DNA of 64,000 nt from Cohnella herbarum (GCF_012849095.1 NZ_CP051680.1:5890001-5954000), one strand, 5' to 3'; shown: positions 1 to 9,417, counted from the first letter of the stretch. Notes: generated by a model from the letters alone, not told the origin. Numbers and translations are program-made.

Positions 1-13
1 CAAGCCGGATAGC

Positions 14-1165
14 TTAAGATAATGGTTCGTTAATACGGATGTTATGGACGGCGAACTCCCCTGCCGCGAACGTAAGCAGATTGACTCCTTCCGCGGCTAA
101 CTCCGTCTTATCTTTCTTGCTGAGCGGCCGGAAGGGATCGATGACGAGAGTGGCGGTATCGCGCTCCTTGGTAATCTTCCACATTCCTTGGACGAAGCCG
201 TCAATCAGGAATGTAGAGCGAATAATTCCGTTAATCGTGAACACGCGCTTCCGGTCGTCTTCTGAGATGATGCGGCTTCGGTCGGCATGGGAGAGAAGAG
301 CGTTATCGAACTCCGCCATGAATTTCGCGGATATCGGCGCGTCCGGATCGGGTAACGGAGCATCGGGGAGATCGAACACCTCCTTGCCGTGCTCGTCGCG
401 GAAGATTCGCAGACGCGGCCGCATAAGGCTGATCACGCCGTTAAGCTTCGTCAAGCCGGACCAAGCTTGCATGTCCTGAACGGTAGCCGGGCCGAATGCG
501 GCCAAATATCTTTCGATTATCGTTTCTATTGAGCTATCGACAGAGCAATCGACGGAAAGACCGGTTCCAAGCCAAGTCTCCGCGGAAGTATGGGCGGCTT
601 GGCCGCTTTCTCCCCAAAGCCCGCGCGGCGGCACTTGAACAAGCGGGATATGCGTGCGCACGATATTGGCGATGGCGGAAGGATCAAGGTCGCGCCACCG
701 CTCGTCCTCGGCTAGAAGGGCGCTGATCTCTTGAAAAGTACGGGGACGCTCCTCGACGAGCGCCCGTCCCGCCGCGGAGAGTGCCTCTTGGTCTATGGCC
801 GTAAGGTGTTTGCCGTAGCTTCCTCGCAAGCCGCGTTCGAGAACGGGCTGCAGAAGAGGGCGGAGCGCTAGGCAGTCACGGGACGAGACGAGGTGGATCG
901 TCGAGCGCATGAGCGCGATCCTTACCGCTTGTCGGGACTGGATCAGCTTAGACAATTCCGCCTGTTGAAAGTCGGCAAGGCGAGCCCATAATCCGATATA
1001 AGGAGGGTTAGGAGCTTGCGCTTGCAGCCCCACCAGATGCTCTATCGCTTCCAGAGCAGACATCTGCTTGCGCTGGATCAACATCTGCCGTTCGAGCAAT
1101 GCCCGGTTAAGGGAGCGCTTGCTGAGGACGGGGCCAGGCTCAACTTGGAAAGGGTTAGCCGACAT
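14..1165 (-). CDS. Winged-helix HTH_42 protein, AlkZ-like DNA glycosylase
   Basis: Member of the winged-helix HTH_42 family, which includes the AlkZ-type DNA glycosylases that excise bulky alkylated bases and unhook interstrand crosslinks. A Q-x-Q motif (LQAQAPNPPY, Gln48 and Gln50) sits where AlkZ has its catalytic glutamines. The 383-residue length fits the family, and there is no signal peptide or membrane segment. The ATG has GGAGG nine bases upstream. It reads in the same direction as the DinB gene but is separated from it by a terminator, so it probably has its own promoter. Family membership is clear. Glycosylase activity is inferred from the motif. Confidence 0.8.
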   Translation of the reverse strand: MSANPFQVEPGPVLSKRSLNRALLERQMLIQRKQMSALEAIEHLVGLQAQAPNPPYIGLWARLADFQQAELSKLIQSRQAVRIALMRSTIHLVSSRDCLALRPLLQPVLERGLRGSYGKHLTAIDQEALSAAGRALVEERPRTFQEISALLAEDERWRDLDPSAIANIVRTHIPLVQVPPRGLWGESGQAAHTSAETWLGTGLSVDCSVDSSIETIIERYLAAFGPATVQDMQAWSGLTKLNGVISLMRPRLRIFRDEHGKEVFDLPDAPLPDPDAPISAKFMAEFDNALLSHADRSRIISEDDRKRVFTINGIIRSTFLIDGFVQGMWKITKERDTATLVIDPFRPLSKKDKTELAAEGVNLLTFAAGEFAVHNIRINEPLS

Positions 1166-1206
1166 GATTCCGTACCTCCGTTGCTGGTGATATTCCCATT
1201 ATAAAC

Positions 1207-1240
1207 AAGAAACCCTGACAATAGCCTGTCAGGGTTTCTT
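1207..1240 (-). terminator. Rho-independent terminator after the DinB gene
   Basis: A perfect 14-bp stem (AAGAAACCCTGACA and its complement) with a six-base loop lies directly after the stop codon of the DinB gene. The outer arms supply T-rich ends on both strands. It separates the DinB gene from the AlkZ-like gene. Confidence 0.85.
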
Positions 1241-1244
1241 GGCG

Positions 1245-1715
1245 TTACAGCAGCCTTTTATAATTTTTGATGGCGTTGAGGTGCATGCCTTCATGGTACA
1301 GATTAAAGCTGAGAAATTGATCGATCGACCCCAGAGTCATTCCGGCGGACGTCGTATACGGCGGACTGATTTGTTCATGAATACGGGGAGCGAGAGCTTC
1401 GCGAATCCGCTCTTGTTGGTCCTTCAACAGGGTTTCCAATTGTTGCAGACTCGGCGCGGGAAAGGATACTTGGCTCGTTAACGGCGAAGTGCCGGATTCG
1501 AACCGTTCCTTGAACCCTTCGGGCAGAAGTAGGGGAAGATTCGCGTGAAGAAAGGCGAACCGTTCCAGGACGACGTAAATGTGTCCCAGATTCCATCGAA
1601 TCGAGTTTCGAAATCCTTCGGGAATCCGGTCCGCGATTTCCTCCGAGACTCCTTCCATCGCTTTGAAGGTTTGACCTCTTACGAAAGCCAACTGCTTGAA
1701 TAAAAAGTGTTCCAT
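1245..1715 (-). CDS. DinB family protein
   Basis: Four-helix-bundle DinB/YfiT-type protein of 156 residues. Most members bind a metal through three histidines and many act as thiol-dependent S-transferases, but the substrate cannot be told here. Candidate metal ligands are the His in NLGH and the two His in YHEGMHL near the C-terminus. The start at 1715 (MEHFLFKQ) is preferred over a longer frame from 1760 because GGAGG lies eight bases before it. It is followed at once by a strong terminator. Confidence 0.8.
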   Translation of the reverse strand: MEHFLFKQLAFVRGQTFKAMEGVSEEIADRIPEGFRNSIRWNLGHIYVVLERFAFLHANLPLLLPEGFKERFESGTSPLTSQVSFPAPSLQQLETLLKDQQERIREALAPRIHEQISPPYTTSAGMTLGSIDQFLSFNLYHEGMHLNAIKNYKRLL

Positions 1716-1808
1716 CGGCCTTCCTCCTTGCCTTAATCCCATTTTTCGCCATTTTACCATAATCGAAGCCTCTTCACATCGCCGTAGTTCGTGCTTTGAC
1801 GGATTTTC

Positions 1809-2837
1809 TTATCGCTGCAGGTCCTTCAAGTATACTTTTCTGCCAGATTGCGCGGAGAGATAGAGCGCTTCGAGGGTTTCGGCAAGCGCGATTCCTTCCT
1901 CGATGCCCGTGGATAACCCGCTCTCTTCACCTTGAATCGCCTTTAGCCATAAGGAAAGAGTAGACTCGCCGGCTTCGGGCATCGTGGCCGCCTTCCGCAG
2001 CGCGTCCGAGTGGGAATCCCGTGAGAAAGCGCGAACTACGCTATCCGAAGATCGCAGTAGCTTGCGATGCACGCCCGTTGACCCGCTGCCCAAGAAACTT
2101 CCCGACGTTCCGTAGAGCTCGATGGAGAAGGGCGATTGGTCCGCGGCATAACTGGTATCGCATATGGCGAGAGTTCCATTGGCATATTCGAAAATACTGA
2201 CCGCGTTATCTTCGGCCGCATGGCCCGTATAGCTAGCGGTAACGGCGGTGACGGCAAGCGGTTGACCCAGTATCCACCGCATCAGGTATAGGCAATGAGC
2301 GCCAAGATCGGTAAATACGCCATAGCCCGAATCCAGAAATCGGGATGCGAGAGGGACGGCGCCGCTAGCGCCGTCGTGGGCATTTCGAATCCGCACGCTT
2401 GTGATCTCGCCGATCGCTCCCGTATCGGCAACCTTCTTGGCCGCCAGATTGACGGGCCAACGTCTTAGCGACATATCGATCGCGAAGTGGATGCGGGAGC
2501 GGCGAATCCAATCCGCAACCCGGTTTGCTTCTTGCAGCGATAGTGCCATGACTTGATCGGCGAGCACATGCTTGCCGGCTTTGGCCGCGATTTCGATCAG
2601 GGATGCGGCCTGTTCCGTCGAGCTGTCGACGATGACGCCGTCCAAATCGGAACGTGCCAGGAGCGCCGCGAGATTCGGCTCGAACAAGACTCCGAATTCA
2701 TCGGCGTAGGCTTGTCCCCGCGCTAAGTCGTCATCCCAGACGGCGATGATCGTCGCTTCGGGAAATTCGGCCAGATCTCTGACGAAGCTCTTGACATGAT
2801 AGTGGTTCCAACAACTGAGCATAGCGATATTAGGCAT
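1809..2837 (-). CDS. Gfo/Idh/MocA family oxidoreductase
   Basis: NAD(P)-dependent sugar or inositol dehydrogenase-like protein of 342 residues. It has an N-terminal Rossmann fold (about residues 1-120) followed by the C-terminal alpha/beta substrate domain. The motif AGKHVLADQ is the family's conserved strand, usually EKP, with the catalytic-region Lys replaced in this variant. GGAGG precedes the ATG at 2837 by seven bases. It is the last gene of a minus-strand run with a sugar epimerase, a PIG-L deacetylase and a transporter, so it probably oxidises a sugar derivative. The exact substrate is unknown. Confidence 0.88.
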   Translation of the reverse strand: MPNIAMLSCWNHYHVKSFVRDLAEFPEATIIAVWDDDLARGQAYADEFGVLFEPNLAALLARSDLDGVIVDSSTEQAASLIEIAAKAGKHVLADQVMALSLQEANRVADWIRRSRIHFAIDMSLRRWPVNLAAKKVADTGAIGEITSVRIRNAHDGASGAVPLASRFLDSGYGVFTDLGAHCLYLMRWILGQPLAVTAVTASYTGHAAEDNAVSIFEYANGTLAICDTSYAADQSPFSIELYGTSGSFLGSGSTGVHRKLLRSSDSVVRAFSRDSHSDALRKAATMPEAGESTLSLWLKAIQGEESGLSTGIEEGIALAETLEALYLSAQSGRKVYLKDLQR

Positions 2838-2868
2838 TGCGATACCTCCGATTTACGGACTTTCACGG

Positions 2869-3747
2869 CTATAGATTTACGGCGACGATCGCCAGGATTC
2901 CCGTCAGAATGCCGAGCGCGCCGCCCTTGGTCAGCTTTTCTTTGAAGACGACGGCGGAGGCGAGCGTAAGCAGCACGATCATGCTGCCGTTGACGAAAGG
3001 ATACAGGTAAGCTCCCGGTAACCGGCCGGACAGATAAGTCATTAACGCGTTCCCGATTCCGGTCGTTAAGCCTACTCCGACGACGATGAGGAGGGTGCTC
3101 CTAGTAATGCGAACGGTTGAGTCGACCGACTTCCGTTTCAGGCCGGCTACGATCCAGCCGAGCGCGGAGCAGAGGCTTGCGGCCAAGAAGCCGACCAGCA
3201 TCAATTCCATCGCCTCGCGTCCGTCGAGCATCGATTGATGCGCCTTAGCGAGCACGGGAATGAGCCCGTTAAACAGGAAAGCGAGCAGGCAGTAGAAGAT
3301 CCAACTTCTCTGCGCCCGTTGCTCTTGTCCCGACTGCCCTCCGTAGATTTGAATGAAGTAGAACGAGAGCAGGAACAAGGCCAACCCCGCCAGCTTCGTC
3401 GGGCCCGCGCCTTCCTGCCACAGCGTCATGCTGGCGATTACGGGAACCATCAGGCTGACGGAAAAATAGAAGGACGAATACGACAACGGACCGGTATTCA
3501 TGGCGCGAGTGTAGAAGAACATGGTTAAAGTAAAGACCGCCCCGTACAGGCTTCCGAATAGCCATGTTCCCGAACTGATCGTGGGCGAACCGCCGATTGC
3601 CCACCCTAGAAGCGAACCGATGGCGATCAAAGTACTGTACGAGGAGATTAATCCGAACAGAGATCGGTTGGACCTCAACTCCGGCAGTCTTTTCAAGCAT
3701 AAAGTCTGGAGGACGAACATGAGAGCGGCAACTGCGGCTAACAGCAT
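2869..3747 (-). CDS. EamA/DMT family transporter
   Basis: Polytopic membrane protein of 292 residues with about ten hydrophobic segments, arranged as the two EamA repeats of the drug/metabolite transporter superfamily. The ribosome binding site is weak (AGGA close to the ATG). The gene starts 13 bases after the PIG-L gene ends, so it is probably translated from the same mRNA. The neighbours suggest movement of a sugar or sugar-amine metabolite. Direction and substrate cannot be read from the sequence. Confidence 0.82.
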   Translation of the reverse strand: MLLAAVAALMFVLQTLCLKRLPELRSNRSLFGLISSYSTLIAIGSLLGWAIGGSPTISSGTWLFGSLYGAVFTLTMFFYTRAMNTGPLSYSSFYFSVSLMVPVIASMTLWQEGAGPTKLAGLALFLLSFYFIQIYGGQSGQEQRAQRSWIFYCLLAFLFNGLIPVLAKAHQSMLDGREAMELMLVGFLAASLCSALGWIVAGLKRKSVDSTVRITRSTLLIVVGVGLTTGIGNALMTYLSGRLPGAYLYPFVNGSMIVLLTLASAVVFKEKLTKGGALGILTGILAIVAVNL

Positions 3748-3760
3748 GATTCCTGCCGGT

Positions 3761-4600
3761 TCAACGCTCTGCCGATCGAACGAGCATCGGGAAGAGGGCT
3801 TTCATCTCATCGTCGTTAGGACGACGGCCGTAATGGGCGATCTCGAAAGGCTCGGCGTATCGGATGCTCTCCGCCTGTTCCGCGCCGTACCATTTGTTCA
3901 GAGCGGGCTTCATCTCTTCGGAGACGACCATGAATTCGGCCCAATGTTTCAGCAGGAACCCTCGTTTGTCTTCCCAGCTCTCGGGAACCTGGTCAAGGAA
4001 TCCGGCTTGCCAAGGGGTGAATTCATAGAATTGAGTCGCATGGGCATCGCACGCTAGAAGTTTTTTCTCCAGAACGGATTCAATGTCCAAGACGATATCC
4101 GCCGAATAAAGGCGTTTCATCGAATAGTCCGGCATCAGAAGCACGACGGGCCCTTGGCTTAGTGCGGGGACGTCTGGTACCGCGTTCGGGGTCTTGGCGA
4201 CGAAGGAGGCCGCATCGCTAACGACCTTGCCGGCATACCGGTTATCGGAATGGGCGCCTCCTTCCGGATGGAAGGTAATGACGACGTCCGCTCTCCATCG
4301 GCGAATTTGCCGGACCACTTCGTTGCGTACCGCAATCGTCGGAAGCAGCTCCCCGTCCGGCGTATCGAGCACTTCGTACTCGTCGATTCCTAGTTTGCTC
4401 GCTGCATTAACGGCTTCGGTTTTTCTCCGTTCCACCAACTCCGTGCCGCTAATCGCATAGTGTCCGCAGCTCCCGTTCGTTAGCGACAGAAACTTCACCC
4501 GGTGTCCCATCTCCGCGAACAACGCGGCGGTCCCGCCGGCGTAGATGTCCGGTTCATCGGGATGAGCTCCGATGACGATCACTCTGATTTCTTTATTCAT
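3761..4600 (-). CDS. PIG-L family deacetylase
   Basis: LmbE/PIG-L zinc-dependent N-deacetylase of 279 residues, a family acting on N-acetylglucosaminyl compounds. The diagnostic AHPDE motif appears near the N-terminus (GAHPDEPD), and a further zinc-ligand candidate is the His in GGAHSDN around residues 116-122. The start at 4600 is chosen because GGAGG lies eight bases before it; a longer frame from 4615 would place that ribosome binding site inside the gene. The gene lies between the epimerase and EamA genes, which suggests deacetylation of an amino-sugar in a catabolic route. The substrate is inferred only from context. Confidence 0.87.
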   Translation of the reverse strand: MNKEIRVIVIGAHPDEPDIYAGGTAALFAEMGHRVKFLSLTNGSCGHYAISGTELVERRKTEAVNAASKLGIDEYEVLDTPDGELLPTIAVRNEVVRQIRRWRADVVITFHPEGGAHSDNRYAGKVVSDAASFVAKTPNAVPDVPALSQGPVVLLMPDYSMKRLYSADIVLDIESVLEKKLLACDAHATQFYEFTPWQAGFLDQVPESWEDKRGFLLKHWAEFMVVSEEMKPALNKWYGAEQAESIRYAEPFEIAHYGRRPNDDEMKALFPMLVRSAER

Positions 4601-4629
4601 TCCAATGACCTCCAAACCTTCGTAGGGTT

Positions 4630-5670
4630 TTAACCGTTCAGTCCTAAGTCCTTCAATACTTGCTGAAGGTACTTGCGAGAAGCGTCCAAGCGTTCGTCCA
4701 TTTCATCCCAATAGCTAATCGCCTCGTAGACTTCCGGACTCATCCACTCTCCGGAAGCAATCCGCTTCTCGCATATCGCGGCCAAACGGACGAGCTCGGC
4801 AACTTCCGCCAGGCTAAGGTCGGGATGAACATCCCTCCATTGCTCCACGTAGATGTCCATATGCATGAGTCCTTTGTGATCCTCGACCTGAACGTGCAAA
4901 TTCGGGTTTACCTTGCCTATCTCCGCGAAGATCGCCGGGTAGTCGACGATGCCTTGTCCCGAAGCCTTCAACTGGCGCACAAGTCCGTTGTCGGAAAAAT
5001 AAAGGATGCCGTCCTTGGCATGCATCTGGTGGATATAGGGAGCGGCCCGCTTGGCGACCGCGACGGGATCTTCGGCCCGGGACAAGACGTTGGCCGTATC
5101 GAACGCGACGCCGAGAACGTCTTCTCCGACTTCCTCGATCATTCTTAGAACCTCGTAGGAGGTGATCTCCTCGTGCGTTTCGAGATTAATGCGCGAACCG
5201 GAATCTCTTAGCGCAGGCGCCAGCGTCTTCAAGAATCGGGTGGTCGCCTGCAACTGCTCCTCCCAAGCGACGTCCGTGCGGAAGCGATCGTTCACGAAGT
5301 AACCGGAGTGGCCTCCTCGCCAACCGGCCGTGACGCCGATCAGCTCGTGGGCGCCCATCTCCGCGGCGGCGTGAATTTGCTTCTCCATAGCCAGCATATA
5401 ATCCCCTCCGCCGAGCTGCCAGATTTCCGGCGATTCCGTCGCGTTGTAGGGATTCACTCTGCCGACTCCGAAATCAAGGAACATTCCCAGCCTCTTGGCG
5501 CAAGAAGCGGCTTCCCGCAGCACGCCGACGTCCAAGCTCACGGATACGTAGATCGGGGATTTGTAATAAACTCCCTCATAGCCGTCCGCCTTCGCCTTCT
5601 CGAGCACTTGTTCGACCGGCATATGTTCGTCTTTCAAATATCCGTGATGCAGCTCTATGCCTACTTTCAT
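4630..5670 (-). CDS. Sugar phosphate isomerase/epimerase (xylose isomerase-like TIM barrel)
   Basis: AP-endonuclease-2 / xylose-isomerase-like TIM barrel protein of 346 residues. Candidate metal ligands are the Glu in NLETHEE, the Asp in FDTANV and the His in QMHAKDG, in the usual family order, followed by HVQVEDHKG. AAGGAGG lies just before the ATG at 5670. It is the first gene downstream of the solute-binding protein gene, from which it is separated by a terminator. It appears to head a four-gene block with the PIG-L, EamA and oxidoreductase genes. The sugar is unknown. Confidence 0.85.
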   Translation of the reverse strand: MKVGIELHHGYLKDEHMPVEQVLEKAKADGYEGVYYKSPIYVSVSLDVGVLREAASCAKRLGMFLDFGVGRVNPYNATESPEIWQLGGGDYMLAMEKQIHAAAEMGAHELIGVTAGWRGGHSGYFVNDRFRTDVAWEEQLQATTRFLKTLAPALRDSGSRINLETHEEITSYEVLRMIEEVGEDVLGVAFDTANVLSRAEDPVAVAKRAAPYIHQMHAKDGILYFSDNGLVRQLKASGQGIVDYPAIFAEIGKVNPNLHVQVEDHKGLMHMDIYVEQWRDVHPDLSLAEVAELVRLAAICEKRIASGEWMSPEVYEAISYWDEMDERLDASRKYLQQVLKDLGLNG

Positions 5671-5719
5671 TACCGTAACCTCCTTGGTTTGCCATGCGCC
5701 GTTTTCCGTCAGAAAAACA

Positions 5720-5760
5720 CCGGGAAAGCCTTGTCTCGCGTTGAAGCAAGGCTTTCCCGG
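5720..5760 (-). terminator. Terminator after the solute-binding protein gene
   Basis: A 14-bp perfect stem (CCGGGAAAGCCTTG and its complement) is followed on the minus strand by a GTTTTTC tract. It lies between the solute-binding protein gene and the epimerase gene. It may end most transcripts while letting some read on into the catabolic genes. Confidence 0.85.
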
Positions 5761-5790
5761 CGTATTCCCATCCGAATGAACGATCGATTA

Positions 5791-7377
5791 TTATTTCAAA
5801 GTATTGTTATAAATCTCGAGAAGCTTAGTAACGCCTTTGTCGTTGATTTCCTTCACGTAACCGTCCCAATCCTTCTCCACGGTAGACTTACCATAGATAA
5901 ATTGCTCTTGGGATCTCATGAAGAAGTCGTGTACGGTCGTGCTTCTCATCGTTTCTTCTTCCTTGTCGGCCGGGGTCAGCTTAGGCACCTTCGCAACGGA
6001 AGGGAACCAATTCTTAGCGTTGGCTTCCGCGGTCAATGAATCGACTAACGGGTTGTTCAACACCTTGGAGAACCAATCGTACGTAAATACGGTCGTGAAG
6101 TTGTTGTTGGACGCGCCGACGTTCCATAACGCTTTCTGGATCATGCCGCTGCTTTTCACCGCTTCGGTGAATTCGCGGTTGCCGTCTTTCTCGACGAACG
6201 TTTCGTCTTGGATGCCCCAAGTACCGAGATTGATCGCTTCGTCGCTGTACAGCCAGTTTACGTATTCGAGCAATTTGTCGAAGTTCGGTTTCTTAGCCGC
6301 GCTTGCCGGAATGACGTAAGCGAAGTTGATGCGTTGAGCGGACGGTCCTTTGACGCCTCCGGGTCCGGCGATCGGAGGGAGCGGGGCAAGCTCGAAGTCG
6401 GGCGATACGTTCTTCTTGCCGTCGGCGTTAATCTGGCCGAGCTCGCTGATCCAAGTATAGGTAAACACGCTTTGTCCCGTGGCCATCTTCTGTTTCCATT
6501 GGTCCGTGCTGGAGGTGAAGATTTCCGGATCGGCCAATCCTTCCTTCATCAGGCGGCTTAAGAAGGCGACATACTGTTTGTAGTTATCGCTCGTATAGGC
6601 ATATTCGAACGCTTGTTTGTCGGAGTTATACAGGAATCCGTTGTATGCGGGCCCGATTCCCCAAGCCGCTCCCGACAGATTGATGAGTCCGAGCGCTCCG
6701 TTCAGGTTAGCCATCGGATAACCTTTCGGGTCGGCTTCTTTCAATTTCTTCAACACGTTATAGAGCTCGTCCATCGTTGTCGGGGCTTGCAGATTGTGTT
6801 TCTTGAGCAGATCGACGCGGATGACGGGAGCGGTATTGTACATCGCCGATTCGAACATGAACGGTAGACCGTACAGCTTGCCGTCCTTCAACGTCCAGTT
6901 GTCGATTTCCTCGGATATTTTATATTTTTCGAGCTTTTCCTTCAGGTTCGGCAGTTTGTCCATATAATCGCTGATCGGCAGGAATACTCCCGTTTGGGCG
7001 AATTCCATATAGACGGGATGCTCCACGTAACTGACGAGATCCGGGGCGGAGCCGGAGCTGAGCACGATCTTAAGTTTGTTCTGGTAATCCGCGTCCGGAG
7101 TAGGCTGGATGTCCAGCTTCACGTTCGCGAGTTTCTGGAACTGCTCGAGCACCGGCCAAGCCGCATTGTAGGGGTAAGAAGGATTGTCGTCGTACATCAT
7201 GGAGATGGTAATCGGCTCGTCGCCGCCTTTGCCCGCGGATGCCGCACCGCCGGTTTCCTTCGCGTTCGATCCTGAATTCGAGTCTGAGCATGCCGATAAG
7301 ATGGCGGTCATCGCCAGCGTTAACGCGAGTCCTCCGGCCAGCCACTTGCTTTTCTTTACGCCTTGTACCTCTTTCAT
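5791..7377 (-). CDS. ABC transporter extracellular solute-binding lipoprotein (LplA-like)
   Basis: Carbohydrate-binding lipoprotein of 528 residues that delivers ligand to the two permeases encoded upstream. The N-terminus has a basic region, a hydrophobic core and a lipobox (AILSAC), followed by a Ser/Asn/Gly-rich linker. The length fits the LplA/YtcQ group, which binds oligosaccharides. The start at 7377 (MKEVQG) has GGGAGG about ten bases upstream; the frame could open at 7416, but that would lengthen the signal peptide without a ribosome binding site. No ATPase gene is present, so a shared MsmX-type ATPase is expected. Confidence 0.9.
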   Translation of the reverse strand: MKEVQGVKKSKWLAGGLALTLAMTAILSACSDSNSGSNAKETGGAASAGKGGDEPITISMMYDDNPSYPYNAAWPVLEQFQKLANVKLDIQPTPDADYQNKLKIVLSSGSAPDLVSYVEHPVYMEFAQTGVFLPISDYMDKLPNLKEKLEKYKISEEIDNWTLKDGKLYGLPFMFESAMYNTAPVIRVDLLKKHNLQAPTTMDELYNVLKKLKEADPKGYPMANLNGALGLINLSGAAWGIGPAYNGFLYNSDKQAFEYAYTSDNYKQYVAFLSRLMKEGLADPEIFTSSTDQWKQKMATGQSVFTYTWISELGQINADGKKNVSPDFELAPLPPIAGPGGVKGPSAQRINFAYVIPASAAKKPNFDKLLEYVNWLYSDEAINLGTWGIQDETFVEKDGNREFTEAVKSSGMIQKALWNVGASNNNFTTVFTYDWFSKVLNNPLVDSLTAEANAKNWFPSVAKVPKLTPADKEEETMRSTTVHDFFMRSQEQFIYGKSTVEKDWDGYVKEINDKGVTKLLEIYNNTLK

Positions 7378-7454
7378 AGTGCAACTGCCTCCCTTGTGTT
7401 GGTATAAATCTATCATAAAAGCTGTTCAGGCTGGGCCTGCGAGAGTAACGGAAA

Positions 7455-8333
7455 TCAGCCCTTCACGGAACCGAGCATGACTCCCTTGGCAAAATACTTC
7501 TGGGTAAACGGGAAAATGAGCATAATAGGCAACGTGGTCGACATAATGGCCGCCGCCTTGAGAGAAGCCGAAGAGATGTTATTCCCGGTGTCGCCGACTT
7601 GGCCGACGTTGCCCGCCAGATCGGATCCGGCAATGATATTGCGAACGATCATCATGACCGGATGTTTATCCGTGCTGTTCAAGTAGATCATGGAGTTAAA
7701 CCAGTTGTTCCAGTAATACACGACGAGGAACAACGTAATGGCCGCCAGAATCGGTTTGGAGAGCGGAAGGATGATCTGCGCGAGAATGCGAAACGGATTC
7801 AAGCCGTCCAGCATGGCGGATTCTTCGATTTCCTCGGGAATCCCTTGGAAGTAGGTCATCATCAGCAGCAAGTAATAAGGCGTGATGCTGAAGGGGAGAA
7901 CGATGGCCCAGATAGTGTCGATCAGACCCAAGCTTTTGACAAGCATGTAAGTCGGGATAAGTCCGCCGCTGAAGAACATCGTGAACATGATGAACAGAAT
8001 GAGCAGCTTCCGGCCTTTCAACGCTCTCTTGGATAACGGATAAGCGCAGATCGTTAGCATGAATAGGCCGATCGCGGTTCCGAGAGCCGTCTGAATAACG
8101 GAGTTCTTAAAGCCGGCCAGAATGCTAGGATGTTGAAAGACGCGAAAGTAAGAGTCCAAGTTAAAGCCTTGGGGCCATAAGCCGACTTTGCCTCCCACTA
8201 CGGCATTTGATTCGCTCAATGACACCGACAGTAGATGCAAGAACGGGACAAGGATAGAGGCCGCAAGGAGGAGCATTACGACCGAATTGAAAGCCATGAA
8301 CCATTTGAAGCCGCTAGAACGGCGGTACAGCAT
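7455..8333 (-). CDS. Carbohydrate ABC transporter permease (LplC/YtcP-like)
   Basis: Inner-membrane permease of the MalG/CUT1 class, 292 residues, with six hydrophobic segments. The EAA-type ATPase-docking loop is visible (EEIEESAMLDGLNPFRI), and the C-terminus ends in GVMLGSVKG, typical of LplC proteins. AAGGAGG precedes the ATG at 8333. It pairs with the permease at 8515-9417, but a repeat element of about 145 bp is inserted between the two permease genes. It forms the membrane channel with that partner. Confidence 0.93.
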   Translation of the reverse strand: MLYRRSSGFKWFMAFNSVVMLLLAASILVPFLHLLSVSLSESNAVVGGKVGLWPQGFNLDSYFRVFQHPSILAGFKNSVIQTALGTAIGLFMLTICAYPLSKRALKGRKLLILFIMFTMFFSGGLIPTYMLVKSLGLIDTIWAIVLPFSITPYYLLLMMTYFQGIPEEIEESAMLDGLNPFRILAQIILPLSKPILAAITLFLVVYYWNNWFNSMIYLNSTDKHPVMMIVRNIIAGSDLAGNVGQVGDTGNNISSASLKAAAIMSTTLPIMLIFPFTQKYFAKGVMLGSVKG

Positions 8334-8356
8334 TTATTTTCCTCCTTCTAGAGGGA

Positions 8357-8501
8357 GTTCATAAAGTCGTCTTTTGATCCGAAGTTATGCAAGGAGCGGA
8401 TTCGACATCGAATCTTGAATCCAACCTTCCCGGAAACATGGTCGAGCAGTTCCGTCAGGCGAACGACCAGCCTCGGTGCTGAAAAAGCTGACTTTTTGAA
8501 C
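8357..8501 (-). repeat. Intergenic repeat element, copy A (terminal inverted repeats)
   Basis: About 145 bp. It begins and ends with near-complementary ends (GTTCATAAAGTC at one side, GACTTTTTGAAC at the other). On the minus strand its start (GTTCAAAAAGTCAG), the block TTCAAGATTCGATGTCG and its end match the element at 60951-61118, which lies in the opposite orientation. It is non-coding and sits between two permease genes of one operon. The matching ends and internal blocks make this a dispersed repeat of MITE or structured-RNA type. I believe similar elements are common in Paenibacillaceae, but that is from memory. Confidence 0.8.
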
Positions 8502-8514
8502 TCTCATTTTTTGA

Positions 8515-9417
8515 TTAGTACAAAGAAAAGCCGGATATTTTTCTAGAGATATAGTTGCCCGCCGATACGAGCATGAGCCCGATCAATCCGCCGAATAAGC
8601 CGACGGCCGTCGCATAGCTGTAATTGTTGTTCTGCAAGCCCATCCGGAAGACGAAAGTATCGATAATGTCGCTTGTCGTGGAATTGCTCGGCGTATAGAG
8701 CAGCAATACTTTCTCGAAACCGAGCGTAAGCATGGAGCCGAGCGAGATGATGAGCACGACGGATATCGTCGGCAGAATTTGCGGAATCGTCACGCTGAAC
8801 GTTTGACGCCATCTTCCCGCGCCGTCCATTTCGGCGGCTTCGTACAGTTGGGTGTCGACCGATGCTAACGCCGCGGTATAGATGATCGCGTTCCAGCCCA
8901 TGAACTGCCAAATGTCCGACGAAATGTAGATCGCGCGGAACCAGCCCGGTTCGTTCACGAAGAAGATCGGATCGATTCCGAACTGTCCAAGGAAGGAATT
9001 CACGATTCCATTCGTCGGCGAGAGAATTTCCTTCAGTATTCCCACGACGACGACGACCGCGACGAAGTTAGGGAAATAAGAGATCGTCTGGATGATCGTC
9101 TTGAGCTTCTTATTCAGAATTTCGTTCAGTAGCAGAGCGAACAGAATAGGAAGCGTGAACGTGATGGCCAGATTCAGGACGCTGAGCAGGATCGAATTCT
9201 GGAAAGCCGCCCAGAAGGTCGGGTCGTTCCAGAACATCTTGAAGTATCGAAGCCCGGCCCATTCCTCCCCGTACATCGAGCCGCCGGGTACGTATTTACG
9301 AAAGGCGAGCACGTTGCCTACGATCGGTCCGTATCTGAAAATAAGGAAATACGCGATCGGCAGCACGAGCATGAGATAGTAGTGATTGTAGCGTTTGAAG
9401 TAGGGACTCACCCGCAT
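8515..9417 (-). CDS. Carbohydrate ABC transporter permease (LplB-like)
   Basis: MalF/CUT1-class permease of 300 residues and six membrane segments. The EAA loop reads YEAAEMDGAGRWRQ. The start at 9417 (MRVSPYFKRY) has AAGGAGG with six-base spacing; the frame extends to 9483 but without a better start. It is the first gene of the minus-strand importer operon (LplB-like, LplC-like, binding protein). Its promoter should lie in the 230-bp gap shared with the divergent AraC regulator. Confidence 0.92.
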   Translation of the reverse strand: MRVSPYFKRYNHYYLMLVLPIAYFLIFRYGPIVGNVLAFRKYVPGGSMYGEEWAGLRYFKMFWNDPTFWAAFQNSILLSVLNLAITFTLPILFALLLNEILNKKLKTIIQTISYFPNFVAVVVVVGILKEILSPTNGIVNSFLGQFGIDPIFFVNEPGWFRAIYISSDIWQFMGWNAIIYTAALASVDTQLYEAAEMDGAGRWRQTFSVTIPQILPTISVVLIISLGSMLTLGFEKVLLLYTPSNSTTSDIIDTFVFRMGLQNNNYSYATAVGLFGGLIGLMLVSAGNYISRKISGFSLY

